A stretch of 64,000 nt of DNA, from positions 40,595-104,594 of the forward strand of contig NZ_JAFCLN010000023.1 in assembly GCF_018129385.1 (NCBI RefSeq), written 5' to 3'. The notes under the pieces are model-generated. The model was given only the letters and a program-made list of their open reading frames with translations. It was not told the origin of the DNA and made no database searches. Of this stretch, positions 42,781-51,873 are shown one piece after another (position 1 is the first letter of the stretch; each line of letters starts with the position of its first letter). Origin of the DNA: Bradyrhizobium lablabi (lineage in GTDB: Bacteria > Pseudomonadota > Alphaproteobacteria > Rhizobiales > Xanthobacteraceae). Made by a program: the position numbers and the translations under genes.

Positions 42781-43533
42781 TCAGTGGAAGATGCGCCCCG
42801 CGTCGATGACGACGGTCTGGCCGGTCATGGTCTCGGTGCGGCACATCGCGATCACCATGTCGGCGCAGTCGTCCTTGTCGGCGGCCTTTTTCAAGAGCGA
42901 GCTGGATGCGGAGCGCTCGATCTGCTCGGACCGGAGATTGGCTGTCGCGCGCGTGCCTTCCAGCAGGCCCGGCGCCACACAATTGACGAGCGTCTCGGGC
43001 GCCAGCGCTACCGCCATGCAACGCGTCAGATGAATCAGCCCCGCCTTCGACACGGCATAGGCGATGGAAGAGCCAGTCGGGCTGAGCCCCGCCACCGAAG
43101 CAATGTTGACGATGCGGCCTCGCCCCTGGGCCTTCATGACAGGAGCTACCGCCTTGGTCAGGCGCATCGGCCCCGTCAGGTTGACGGCCATGATCTTGCT
43201 CCAGACGTCCAGCGTCAGATTGTCGAGATCGCCGAAGGGGATTGAGACGTTGTAGGCGGCGTCATTGATCAGAACATCGAGGCGGCCAAAGGCCTTTTGC
43301 ACCTCGCCCACCAGCCGATCCACGGCCGCGTCGTCGGTGATGTCACAGGCGAATGCCTGGGCGTTGACCTGATGACGCGACGTCAGTTCGCGAGCGACAC
43401 TTTCTGCCTGGTCGCGGCTGCGCGCGTACATGACAGCTACATGTGCGCCCTCCTGCGCGAGCGCGTGGCAGATGCGCTGGCCCAGCCCGCCATTGCCGCC
43501 CGTCACCAGTGCAACTGCGCCCTTCAGGTCCAT
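42781..43533 (-). CDS. SDR family oxidoreductase
   Basis: A 250-residue SDR with TGGNGGLG (about 11-18), SIAYAVSKAGLIHLT (catalytic Tyr and Lys) and AVNLTGPMRLTKAV. It is the last member of a five-gene catabolic operon (two amidohydrolases, Rieske, flavin oxidoreductase, SDR). It would oxidise or reduce a hydroxyl/keto group of the route's intermediate. The 3' end lies 22 bases before DUF805, on the same strand. Confidence 0.82.
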   Translation of the reverse strand: MDLKGAVALVTGGNGGLGQRICHALAQEGAHVAVMYARSRDQAESVARELTSRHQVNAQAFACDITDDAAVDRLVGEVQKAFGRLDVLINDAAYNVSIPFGDLDNLTLDVWSKIMAVNLTGPMRLTKAVAPVMKAQGRGRIVNIASVAGLSPTGSSIAYAVSKAGLIHLTRCMAVALAPETLVNCVAPGLLEGTRATANLRSEQIERSASSSLLKKAADKDDCADMVIAMCRTETMTGQTVVIDAGRIFH

Positions 43534-43556
43534 CGCTTCTCTCCCTCAACGCGCCA

Positions 43557-44753
43557 TCACGAGCGGCGGGTGACGATACCGGTCGGCGTGGCAAAGCCTT
43601 CCAGCGTCTTGATCCGCTTCTCCAGCCACCAGCCATATTCGGGCGACCAGTCCTCGAAGCGCGAATTGATGCCGAGATCGTGCGCCCAATGGTGCGCGAT
43701 GTTCGGATTGAACTGCGACTGGCGGCCGACCGCGATGAGATCGGCCTGCCCGTTCCTGAGGACGGCTTCCGCCTGCTGCGCTTCGAGAATGATGCCGACG
43801 GCCATGGTCGGAATATCGGCTTCTTTCCGAACGCGCTCCGCAAACGGCACCTGGAAGCCGAGGCTGCGCGGCACCTGCGCCGCGGTGGCGGCGCCGGCGA
43901 TGCCGCCCGAGGAGCAGTCGATCACGTCAACGCCGCGCACCTTCAATTCGCGCGCAAAGGCGACGGTGTCGTCCATGTTCCAGCCTTCCTGGGTGCCGTC
44001 GACGGACGAGACGCGCAGGAACAGCGGCATCGTATCCGGCATTTCGCGGCGCACGGCTTCGACGATCTCGAGCGGCAGCCGCATGCGTCCGGCCCGGTCG
44101 CCGCCGTATTCGTCGTTGCGCGTGTTGGACACCGGCGACAGGAACGAGGCGAGCAGATAGCCATGCGCGGTGTGGATTTCGATGGTATCGAATCCGGCGG
44201 CGACGGCGTTCTTCGCGGCATTCGCCCAGGTGCCGACCATCGCCTTGCATTCGGCGGTGGTGAGTTGCCGCGGCGTCAACCAGCCCTTGGCGACCGGCTC
44301 GGCCGTCGGGCCGACGGGCTGCCATTGCCTCGCGCCGTCCTTCAGATTCTGCTCGGTCAGCGGTCCCATGCCCTGCATGGCGGTCTGCGACGACGACTTG
44401 CGGCCGCCATGGGCGAGCTGGATGCCGATCGCCGTGCCCTGACGCTTCATGAAGGCGATCAGCGGCTTGAAGCTTTCGACCTGCGCGTCGTTCCAAATGC
44501 CGAGGTCATGTTCATTGATGAGCCCGACTTCCTCGACGCCTGTCGCCTCGACAAAGACAAGGCCGAAACCGCCGAGCGCATAGCGGCCGAGATGCACAAC
44601 GTGAAAGGTGCCGCAGGTATTGCCGGGGTCGCAACGGTAATGAACCATCGGCGGCACGACGAGGCGGTTCTTCAGCGTGAGGCCGCGAATCCTGAACGGC
44701 TCGAACAGCATCGGCCGCGGCGCCCTACCGCCGTTGAGTGATCCGTCATTCAT
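43557..44753 (-). CDS. NADH:flavin oxidoreductase, old-yellow-enzyme type
   Basis: A 398-residue FMN-dependent TIM barrel. The start MLFEPFRIRGLTLKNRLVVPPM and the segment IHTAHGYLLASFLSPVSNTR with DEYGGDRAG are OYE signatures; the AHGYL histidine and IQLAHGGRKS contacts support flavin binding. YqjM/XenA-type enzymes reduce enoates and nitro compounds. It may reduce an activated C=C in the pathway. It lies 12 bases after the Rieske gene and 23 before the SDR. Confidence 0.85.
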   Translation of the reverse strand: MNDGSLNGGRAPRPMLFEPFRIRGLTLKNRLVVPPMVHYRCDPGNTCGTFHVVHLGRYALGGFGLVFVEATGVEEVGLINEHDLGIWNDAQVESFKPLIAFMKRQGTAIGIQLAHGGRKSSSQTAMQGMGPLTEQNLKDGARQWQPVGPTAEPVAKGWLTPRQLTTAECKAMVGTWANAAKNAVAAGFDTIEIHTAHGYLLASFLSPVSNTRNDEYGGDRAGRMRLPLEIVEAVRREMPDTMPLFLRVSSVDGTQEGWNMDDTVAFARELKVRGVDVIDCSSGGIAGAATAAQVPRSLGFQVPFAERVRKEADIPTMAVGIILEAQQAEAVLRNGQADLIAVGRQSQFNPNIAHHWAHDLGINSRFEDWSPEYGWWLEKRIKTLEGFATPTGIVTRRS

Positions 44754-44765
44754 TCGCAGCCACCC

Positions 44766-45179
44766 CTACAAATCCACCACCACGTAGTCGCTTTCCACGG
44801 AGACCTTGAGCGTCTCCGCGATGTACGGGCCTTTCACCACGCTCGCGCCCGGCTCGACATGCGCGGCATAGGCGCGCGCGCGAAAGCGTTTCGGGTCGCA
44901 GTAGGACTGCCCGGTGCGGATGTCGAACTCCCAGCCGTGCCAGGGGCAGCGGATGATTTCGCCGAGTTTTGTGTATTCGATCTCGCCGGGATCGCTGGAC
45001 ATTGCGAGCCCGATCAGCGGACCCTCGCACAGCGCAGCGCCCTGATGCGGGCAGCGGTTCAACAGGCCAAAGTACTCGCCCTTGACGTTGAACACCGCGA
45101 TCGGCCGGCCGTCGATTTCGAGAAATTTTCGCGTCCCCGGCGGCAGTTCATCCACCGCCGCCACCACATGCCGCGCCAC
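44766..45179 (-). CDS. Rieske 2Fe-2S ferredoxin
   Basis: A 137-residue soluble Rieske protein with the ligand pairs CPHQGA and CPWHGWEF. Such proteins supply electrons to oxygenases or reductases. GTG start at 45179 shares a base with the upstream TAG (TAGTG). No oxygenase alpha subunit is present nearby, so its partner is unknown; the adjacent flavin oxidoreductase could play that role. Confidence 0.85.
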   Translation of the reverse strand: MARHVVAAVDELPPGTRKFLEIDGRPIAVFNVKGEYFGLLNRCPHQGAALCEGPLIGLAMSSDPGEIEYTKLGEIIRCPWHGWEFDIRTGQSYCDPKRFRARAYAAHVEPGASVVKGPYIAETLKVSVESDYVVVDL

Positions 45180-46291
45180 TAAATGACTCCGTAAACCTTC
45201 CGCGCGTTGTCGAGATAGAACGCCTGCTTGTTGGAATCGCTGACGCCGGCCGGCAGCACGCGTGACGGCTCGTCATAATCCCAATGCGGATAGTCGGTGG
45301 CGAACAACAGCTTGTCCCAGCCGATCCATTCGATCATCTGGAACAGGTGTTCGCGCCTTTCGGGATCTTCCATCGGCTGTGTCGTCCACCAGATGTGATC
45401 CTTGATATACTCGGACGGTTTGCGCTTGAGATGCGGCACTTCGCTGTGCAGCTTGTCAAAGACCTTGTCGAGCCGCCAGGCCAGCGACGGCGCCCAGCCG
45501 AAGCCGGCTTCGACCATCACCATGGTCAGTTTCGGAAACCGCTCGAACACGCCTTCCAACACGAGGCTGGCCAGCGCGGTCTGCTGGCATTGCGAGTGCC
45601 CGACCATTTCCTCGATGTAATAGCTTGGCCAGCCCGAAGCCGTGATCGGGTTGCCGCCGAAACCGAAGGCGTGCACGCCGATGGGCAAACCGGTCTCCTG
45701 CGCCGCCTCATAGATCGGCCAATAGCGGCGCTGGCCGAGCGGCTCGACATTGCGGCTGAGCAGCAGCACCTGCACGAAGTTCTTGTCGCCCGCGCGCTTG
45801 CGGATTTCCGCGGCCGCCGTCACGCCGTCTTCATTGGCGACGACGATAGAGCCTTTCAGGCGCTTGTCCTTGCTGGTCCATTTCTCGATCTGCCAGTCGT
45901 TGATGGCGGTGGCGAGCGCTGCGCCCAGATCATGATTGCGCTGGCCCTGCCCGGTTGCGCCAAGCGGGTTGAGCACGCCGAGCACGACATTGTTGGGATC
46001 GAGATGCTGCTTCTGCATGAACGACAGCGAGGAGCCCTGCGGCCCGCCCTCCGGCGGATACGCATCGCGGCGCGATGCGTTGGGCTGCGCCTTCGGATAG
46101 GGCGGTCCCTCCATCATGCCCTGATAGGCATGCACGGCATAGGTTTCGAGATGCGTGTGCCAGCGCTTTGCCAGATAAGGATACAACTCGTCCTTCGTCG
46201 CCCGCGCGGGATGGATATCGCAATCGGCGATCGCGGTCTTGATTGCCGTCGTCGACGCAGCTTCGGGACGGTCGCGCAGTTGCACGTTCAT
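45179..46291 (-). CDS. Amidohydrolase (ACMSD-like), copy 1
   Basis: A 370-residue amidohydrolase-fold enzyme. The opening ADCDIHPARATKDELYPYL has only one histidine where metal enzymes usually show HxH. The C-terminal FATDYPHWDYDEPS holds the metal-binding Asp. The ACMSD-like subgroup decarboxylates or hydrolyses cyclic or aromatic acids. Its start overlaps the previous gene by four bases, and its stop overlaps the Rieske start by one. Confidence 0.83.
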   Translation of the reverse strand: MNVQLRDRPEAASTTAIKTAIADCDIHPARATKDELYPYLAKRWHTHLETYAVHAYQGMMEGPPYPKAQPNASRRDAYPPEGGPQGSSLSFMQKQHLDPNNVVLGVLNPLGATGQGQRNHDLGAALATAINDWQIEKWTSKDKRLKGSIVVANEDGVTAAAEIRKRAGDKNFVQVLLLSRNVEPLGQRRYWPIYEAAQETGLPIGVHAFGFGGNPITASGWPSYYIEEMVGHSQCQQTALASLVLEGVFERFPKLTMVMVEAGFGWAPSLAWRLDKVFDKLHSEVPHLKRKPSEYIKDHIWWTTQPMEDPERREHLFQMIEWIGWDKLLFATDYPHWDYDEPSRVLPAGVSDSNKQAFYLDNARKVYGVI

Positions 46292-47373
46292 CGCGTCATC
46301 TCCTTCGTCGCCGGCTGGCTCAGGCGGCTGTATGTCGCCATTGGATTATCGATCATGATCTTGCGCACGAGATCGGGCGACAGCCCTTCAGGCAGCACCT
46401 CATCACCGTCGAACTGCCAATGCGGATAGTCTGTAGAGAATAAGATCAATTCGTCCGACTGCATATGGTCGAACAGGCGATTTAACACCTCGGGTTCCGG
46501 CGGCGCGTCGACCGGCTGTAGCGAGAAGCGGATGTTGCTGCGCACAATTTCCAGCGGCGCGCGGTCGACCCATGGCGTTTCCATCCGTACGCCGCGCCAG
46601 AATTTGTGCAGCCGCCAGAGGAACGCCGGCAGCCAGGTGAAGCCTGATTCGAGCATCACCATTTTGAGATTGGGATGCTTTGCGAATACTCCTTCGACGA
46701 TCAGGCTGGTGAGCTGGGTCTGGAACGCCTGTGCCTGCGCGACATAATCCTCGATGTGATAGGAGCCCCAGCCAACCGAGGTCGGCGGGTTGTGATAGGC
46801 GCTGCCGGCGTGAATGCCGATCGGCAATCCGTGCTTCTCGGCAGCGGCATAGATCGGCCACAGCGCGCGTTTGCCGAGCGGCACGTCACCCATGACCAGC
46901 ATCAGCACCTGCACGAAGCGCTTGTCCCCGGCGCAGCGTTCGATCTCGGCGACGGATTTTTCCACGCTCTGCGTCGGGATCACGATCGAGCCGCGCAGCC
47001 GCGTATCCTTCTCCAGCCATTCCTTGACCAGCCAGTCGTTGAGCGCGCGGCAAAATGCGTCCTGCATGTCCTCGGAAAATACCATCTGCACGCCGTAGAG
47101 CGGATTGCAGATGCCGTAGGCGACATCGAACCGATCGAGCGCCTCCTGCTGCATATCGGCAAGGCTCGAGCCGGGCTTGCCCTGCGCGGGCCGCCAGTCC
47201 GGCCGCGCGGAGATCGGCGAATTGGCCGGATAGGATTGCGAGACCAGATCGGTCATGCCTCGCGTCGTCACCTGGTCGCGCCAGTAATCGTTCATGTACG
47301 GCAAGAGGCTCGTCAAATGGGGCACGGCGGGATGCAGATCGCAATCCACGCCGCCCGCGACCGGCGACGTCAT
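46288..47373 (-). CDS. Amidohydrolase (ACMSD-like), copy 2
   Basis: A 361-residue paralogue of the next gene, with VDCDLHPAVPHLTSLLPYM near the N-terminus and FSTDYPHWQFDGDEV near the C-terminus. Again only one histidine occupies the N-terminal metal motif. It overlaps the following gene by ATGA. Two paralogues in tandem may form a hetero-oligomer or process related substrates. It is the first gene of the operon. Confidence 0.83.
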   Translation of the reverse strand: MTSPVAGGVDCDLHPAVPHLTSLLPYMNDYWRDQVTTRGMTDLVSQSYPANSPISARPDWRPAQGKPGSSLADMQQEALDRFDVAYGICNPLYGVQMVFSEDMQDAFCRALNDWLVKEWLEKDTRLRGSIVIPTQSVEKSVAEIERCAGDKRFVQVLMLVMGDVPLGKRALWPIYAAAEKHGLPIGIHAGSAYHNPPTSVGWGSYHIEDYVAQAQAFQTQLTSLIVEGVFAKHPNLKMVMLESGFTWLPAFLWRLHKFWRGVRMETPWVDRAPLEIVRSNIRFSLQPVDAPPEPEVLNRLFDHMQSDELILFSTDYPHWQFDGDEVLPEGLSPDLVRKIMIDNPMATYSRLSQPATKEMTR

Positions 47374-47516
47374 GGCCTAAGGTTTCCTCGCGCCGGCATT
47401 TTGTGCGGCCGGCTTCTGCATGGCATTCAAGCAGGCCCGCAAAGGACCCGCAACTCGGCAGCCATGCATTCCTGTGCTAGGGAATCGGCAGAACCGGCGG
47501 GAGAGGCTGATCCTTC

Positions 47517-47993
47517 ATGAAAGAACTCGTTGCCATCGCGGAGCAGATCGCGGCCAGGCTGATCGAACGCAAACAGACGATCGCGGTTGCGGAATCTTCC
47601 GCCGGCGGGCTGATCTCGGCCGCGCTGCTCGCCGTGCCGGGCGCCTCCGCCTATTTCCTCGGCGGCGCCGTGGTCTATACGCGCGATGCGCGGCGGCTCT
47701 TGATGGAGATTGGCGATGCTGAGATGAAGGGCCTTCGCTCTTCCTCCGAGCCTTACGCGAAGCTGCTTGCCAATCAGATGCGCCGGCGCTTTTCCACGAC
47801 ATGGGGATTGTCGGAGACCGGCGCCGCAGGTCCCACCGGCAACCGCTACGGCGATGCCGCCGGCCATAGCTGCATGGCGGTGGCGGGGCCGAACGAGGCG
47901 GTGTTCACGCTGGAGACGGGCAGCGCCGACCGGCAGGCGAACATGCAGGTGTTTGCGAAGACGGCGCTGGAGCTATTGTTGAAGAATCTCTGA
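47517..47993 (+). CDS. CinA family protein
   Basis: A 158-residue protein matching the CinA C-terminal domain: QTIAVAESSAGGLISAALLAVPGASAYFLGG and AGPTGNRYGDAAGHSCMAVAGPNEAVF. CinA C-terminal domains are nicotinamide-nucleotide (NMN) amidases in NAD recycling, or are fused to a competence-related domain. Here it stands alone. It starts at ATG 47517, after a 143-base gap from the amidohydrolase on the other strand. Confidence 0.88.
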   Translation: MKELVAIAEQIAARLIERKQTIAVAESSAGGLISAALLAVPGASAYFLGGAVVYTRDARRLLMEIGDAEMKGLRSSSEPYAKLLANQMRRRFSTTWGLSETGAAGPTGNRYGDAAGHSCMAVAGPNEAVFTLETGSADRQANMQVFAKTALELLLKNL

Positions 47994-48005
47994 ACAAATG
48001 TAGAG

Positions 48006-48126
48006 CGTCGTCCCGGCGAACGCCGGGACCCATACCGCGTTGTGCTATCGATTGGAAAAGGCCATCAGTACCGCCCGTAAGCCATCACGGCCGCGGCGTA
48101 TGGGTCCCGGCGTTCGCCGGGACGAC
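48006..48126. repeat. CGTCGTCCCGGCG-family repeat, copy 2
   Basis: Same family as 70-189: CGTCGTCCCGGCGAACGCCG and the complementary CCCGGCGTTCGCCGGGACGA ends. Noncoding, between CinA and the secretion genes. Confidence 0.75.
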
Positions 48127-48164
48127 AGCGGTGGTGTTGCAGCAGTGTCGGCAAAGCCAACCGC

Positions 48165-49472
48165 TCACCGCTCCCTGAACGCGCGCATAAACTGGTCGCT
48201 GAAGGGCTTGAGCAAATACGAGAACATCGTGCGTTCGCCGGTCTGCACGAAGGCTTCCACCGGCATGCCCGGCACTAGTTTGACTTCGCCGAGACGGGCG
48301 ACCTCCTCAGGCGTCATCGAGACACGGATGGTGTAGTACGTCTGCCCGGTGCGCTGGTCGGTGGTGACGTCGGCGGAGACGCGGCTGACCTTGCCGTTGA
48401 GTTCAGGCGTGGTGCGCTGGTTGAAGGCGGAGAAGCGCAGCAGCGTCTTCTGACCGATCTGGAGCTTGTCGATGTCCTGCGGATTGACCTTGGCCTCGAC
48501 CGAGAGATCGTCGGCTTTCGGCACGATCATCATGATCGCATCGCCCGCGGTGATGACGCCGCCGACGGTGTGGACCGTCGATTGCAGCACAACGCCGTCC
48601 TGCGGCGCGCGGATGTCGATGCGGCGAAGCTGGTCTTCCGCGGTCACCTTGCGCTCGACGAATTCGCCGATCTTGTCGTTGGTCTCGCGCAGATCCTTGG
48701 AGACTTCGCTGACCACGTCCTTGTCGATCTGGATGATCTGCAATTCGGTCTCTGTAATCTTGCCTTTGGACTGGGCGCGCGAGGCGATGTATTGCCCGCG
48801 CTCGCCGTTCAGCCGCGCGGAGTCACGCTCAAGCTGGGTCAACCGCGATATCTGGATCAGCCTCTGTTCGTAGAGCTGGCGTACGCCGACCAGTTCCTTC
48901 TCGACCAGCGCGATTTCCTTGTCCTTGGCCCGCTCCTGCGCGGAGAGGCCCTCGATTTCCTCGTTGAGCTGGGCAACCCGCTCACGCAGCTGCGACTTCT
49001 GCCCGGCGCGGCCGGTGACGCGTACATCGAACAGCTTGGTCTCGCTCAACATCACGTCCTTGACGTCGGGATCGTTGGCGCGATCGGTCAGCATCGGCGG
49101 GAACGTAATCTTGTCGGAGCCGCGCTGTTCGGCCTCGAGCCGGGCGGCGCGTGCCCACAATCCGTTGAGGGTCTTCACCACGATCGCAAGGCTCGCCCGC
49201 ACCACGGTCTCGTCCAGCCGCACGACGATATCGCCGGCCTTGACGGTATCGCCGTCGCGCACGCGCACCTCGCCGACCACGCCGCCGGTCGGGTGCTGCA
49301 CCTTCTTGACGTTGGAATCGACCACGACCTGTCCCGGCGCGATCAACGCGCCCGATATCTGCACGGTGGAGGCCCAGGTGCCGAAACCACCGGCGAGGAT
49401 TAGCACGACCACCAGGCCCGCGATCAGATGCACGCGGATCGAAGCCCGCGCGCCCGTTGGCTTTTCGCTCAT
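48165..49472 (-). CDS. HlyD/PrtE-type secretion adaptor
   Basis: A 435-residue membrane-fusion protein: N-terminal anchor (HLIAGLVVVLILAGGFGTWAS, about 11-31), a barrel-sandwich half motif (GVVGEVRVRDGDTVKAGDIVVRLDET), a long coiled coil (about 110-270), and a C-terminal RISVSMTPEEVARLGEVKLVPGMPVEAFVQTGERT block. It bridges the ABC exporter to a TolC-like outer pore, which is not in the window. Its ATG overlaps the exporter stop by four bases, so it follows the exporter in the same transcript. Confidence 0.92.
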   Translation of the reverse strand: MSEKPTGARASIRVHLIAGLVVVLILAGGFGTWASTVQISGALIAPGQVVVDSNVKKVQHPTGGVVGEVRVRDGDTVKAGDIVVRLDETVVRASLAIVVKTLNGLWARAARLEAEQRGSDKITFPPMLTDRANDPDVKDVMLSETKLFDVRVTGRAGQKSQLRERVAQLNEEIEGLSAQERAKDKEIALVEKELVGVRQLYEQRLIQISRLTQLERDSARLNGERGQYIASRAQSKGKITETELQIIQIDKDVVSEVSKDLRETNDKIGEFVERKVTAEDQLRRIDIRAPQDGVVLQSTVHTVGGVITAGDAIMMIVPKADDLSVEAKVNPQDIDKLQIGQKTLLRFSAFNQRTTPELNGKVSRVSADVTTDQRTGQTYYTIRVSMTPEEVARLGEVKLVPGMPVEAFVQTGERTMFSYLLKPFSDQFMRAFRER

Positions 49473-51214
49473 GCTTTGGCCACTCCCGCTTCAGAGACGA
49501 CCTTGATCGGCGCCGGCGCCGGTGTCGGCACGCGCTGTAGCACCTGGCCGAGCACCTGCTCCTTCGGACCGAACGCCTGCATGCGGCCGTCCTTCAGCAC
49601 CAGGAGCTGGTCCACCGCCTCGATACCGACCGGCCGGTGCGCCACCACCACCACGATGGCGCCCCGCCCGCGCGCGCCGCGCACGGCGCGGGTAAGCGCC
49701 TCGTCGCCCTCGGAGTCCAGATTGGAGTTCGGCTCATCCAGCACGATCAGGAACGGGTTGCCGTAGAGCGCGCGCGCCAGCGCGACACGCTGCGCCTGGC
49801 CGGCGGAAAGGGCGCCGCCCCCCTCGCCGATCTGGGTGTCGTAGCCCTCGCGCATCTTGATGATCATGTCGTGCACGCCGGCTTCCTTGGCGGCGGTGAT
49901 GATCGCTTCCGACTTCGCCTCGGGATCGAAGCGGCTGATATTTTGCGCGATCGTGCCGCCGAACAATTCGACGTCCTGTGGCAGGTAGCCGACATAGCGG
50001 CCGAGCACATCCGACGGCCATTGGTCGAGCGCCGCGCCGTCGAGCCGCACCTTGCCGCGCACCGGCTGCCAGACGCCGACCAGCGCCCGCACCATCGATG
50101 ACTTTCCGGAGCCGCTCGGCCCGATCACGCCGAGGCCCGTGCCGGCTTCCAGCGCAAAACTGACGTCCTGCACGATCACGCGCTGGTCGCCCGGCGGCAC
50201 CATGGTGATCGCCTCGACCGAGAGCCGCTTGACCGGGGCCTGAAGCAGGGTCTGCTCCTTCCGCTCCGGGATGGTTTCGAGCAGCTTGTTGAGGCGATGC
50301 CAGCTCTGGCGGGCGGCGACAAACCCCTTCCAGTGCGCGATCGCGAGATCCACCGGGGCGAGCGCCCGGGCGCTCAGGATCGAGCCGGCGATGATGATGC
50401 CGGCGGTCGCTTCCTGATGGATCACGAGGTAGGCGCCAACCGCGAGCACGGCCGATTGCAGCATCATGCGCAACACCTTGGCGATGGCGCCTAGGCCGCC
50501 GGTGACATCGCTGGCGGTCTGGTTGCCCGACAGATACTTCTCGTTGGCTTCCGTCCACCGCTTGGTCAGGCGGCCCGACATCCCCATCGCGACCAGCACC
50601 TCTGCATTGCGGCGGCTGGAGGTGGCAATGTCGTTGCGGCGTACGCCCAGCACCAGCGTGTCGCGGGCCGGCCGGCGCGACATGAATTCGGTGATCAGGG
50701 TCAGCGTCACCAGGATGATGGCGCCGATCAGGGCGGCCACGCCGATCATCCAATGGAACGCAAAGCAGATCACGAGATAGAACGGCAGCCAGGGTAGATC
50801 GAAGAACGCGCCCGGCCCCATGCTGCCGAGGAAGGAACGCACGGCGTCGAGATCGCGCAGCGGCTGCATGCCGTCGCTGCGGTTGCCCATCATCAGCGGC
50901 AGCCGCACGATGGTCTCGAACACCCGGGCGCTCATCGCCTCGTCGAGCGAGGTGCCGATCCGCCCGAGGATGCGGGCGCGCAGCATGTCCAGAATACCCT
51001 GCGCGATGTAGAGGCCGGCGCACAGGACGATGAGGCCGACCAGCGTCGGCACGCTGCGGCTCGGGATCACACGGTCGTAGACCTCGAGCATGAAGATCGA
51101 TCCTGTCAAATACAGGATGTTGATCATGCAGCTCATGATGCCGACGCCGATGAAGGCGTTGCGGCATGAGCGCAGGGCTTCACCGAGTTCGGATCGCCCG
51201 GGAATGGCTGGCAT
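49469..51214 (-). CDS. Type I secretion ABC exporter, PrtD-like
   Basis: A 581-residue exporter with a six-helix membrane domain (about 20-320) and an ATPase: Walker A GPSGSGKSS (about 365), signature LSAGQAQRVALARA (about 467) and Walker B FLIVLDEP. The signature reads LSAGQ, a normal variant in PrtD. There is no C39 peptidase domain, so the substrate has an uncleaved C-terminal signal, fitting the RTX-like tail of the adjacent adhesin. Start at ATG 51214 has GAAGAG upstream. Confidence 0.92.
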   Translation of the reverse strand: MPAIPGRSELGEALRSCRNAFIGVGIMSCMINILYLTGSIFMLEVYDRVIPSRSVPTLVGLIVLCAGLYIAQGILDMLRARILGRIGTSLDEAMSARVFETIVRLPLMMGNRSDGMQPLRDLDAVRSFLGSMGPGAFFDLPWLPFYLVICFAFHWMIGVAALIGAIILVTLTLITEFMSRRPARDTLVLGVRRNDIATSSRRNAEVLVAMGMSGRLTKRWTEANEKYLSGNQTASDVTGGLGAIAKVLRMMLQSAVLAVGAYLVIHQEATAGIIIAGSILSARALAPVDLAIAHWKGFVAARQSWHRLNKLLETIPERKEQTLLQAPVKRLSVEAITMVPPGDQRVIVQDVSFALEAGTGLGVIGPSGSGKSSMVRALVGVWQPVRGKVRLDGAALDQWPSDVLGRYVGYLPQDVELFGGTIAQNISRFDPEAKSEAIITAAKEAGVHDMIIKMREGYDTQIGEGGGALSAGQAQRVALARALYGNPFLIVLDEPNSNLDSEGDEALTRAVRGARGRGAIVVVVAHRPVGIEAVDQLLVLKDGRMQAFGPKEQVLGQVLQRVPTPAPAPIKVVSEAGVAKA

Positions 51215-51439
51215 AAAAAACGATCTCTTCAAAAAAGTGACGGTCGCGACTCCTGCCGTTTTACCGATCTTTGCAGGGATCGTCCATTTATGTCGCGTTA
51301 ACCCTAAACGCCGGCAGGAAGCAACAGCCCCGGCAGGTCCGGACGGCCGGAATTTTACGGGACCGGAAGGTGGCGATGGCCGTTGCGGCCGGGGCGGCGG
51401 GAAACGGGAACCCGGATGTTGCAACGGCGTTAACAATGC

Positions 51440-51673
51440 ATGACAAAGCCCGATATTTGGTACGTCACATTTAGTCAGGAAAATTCCCTGGACGGCGGTG
51501 CCCAGCGATCGACCCGGACCTTCAAATCCGAGATCGACGCCAAGTTGTTTGCGATGCAGATACTGGCGAAGGGCTGGACCGCCAGCGCCGGCACGCTCAA
51601 TCCCTATCAGCCCAAGCAGATTGTCCCTCCCTCGCAGATCGAACGCTGGGCCGACCCCGGCCTCGGCGGCTAG
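51440..51673 (+). CDS. Conserved hypothetical protein, 77 aa
   Basis: A 77-residue protein beginning MTKPDIWYVTFSQENSLDGG and containing RTFKSEIDAKLFAMQIL and a C-terminal AGTLNPYQPKQIVPPSQIERWA. I know this as a small Bradyrhizobium-type hypothetical but no function is assigned. It lies between the divergent exporter and the cyclase gene, outside the T1SS transcripts. Confidence 0.55.
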   Translation: MTKPDIWYVTFSQENSLDGGAQRSTRTFKSEIDAKLFAMQILAKGWTASAGTLNPYQPKQIVPPSQIERWADPGLGG

Positions 51674-51676
51674 CGC

Positions 51677-51790
51677 CGGATGACTTTTCTTAATCGTCAC
51701 CCCGCTCTATCTTTTTGTTTGAGCATGATCTTTTCGGAAAACCGGTGTCCACTTTGCGCTAACGCGGCCCTCCGGGTCCGGATCATGCTT
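51677..51790. repeat. GAGCATGATC-family repeat, inverted copy
   Basis: Reverse-complementary to the element at 8964-9088: CCGGATGACTTTTCTTAATC, then CCGCTCTATCTTTTTGTTTG and the GAGCATGATC arm. Confidence 0.75.
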
Positions 51791-51873
51791 CTAGCGCCCG
51801 GCTTGATGGCAGCTCGCGCGGGGCCTGGGCGGACGCCCATCGCACGACCGGTGGCCTGGGCAGGACGACAATA

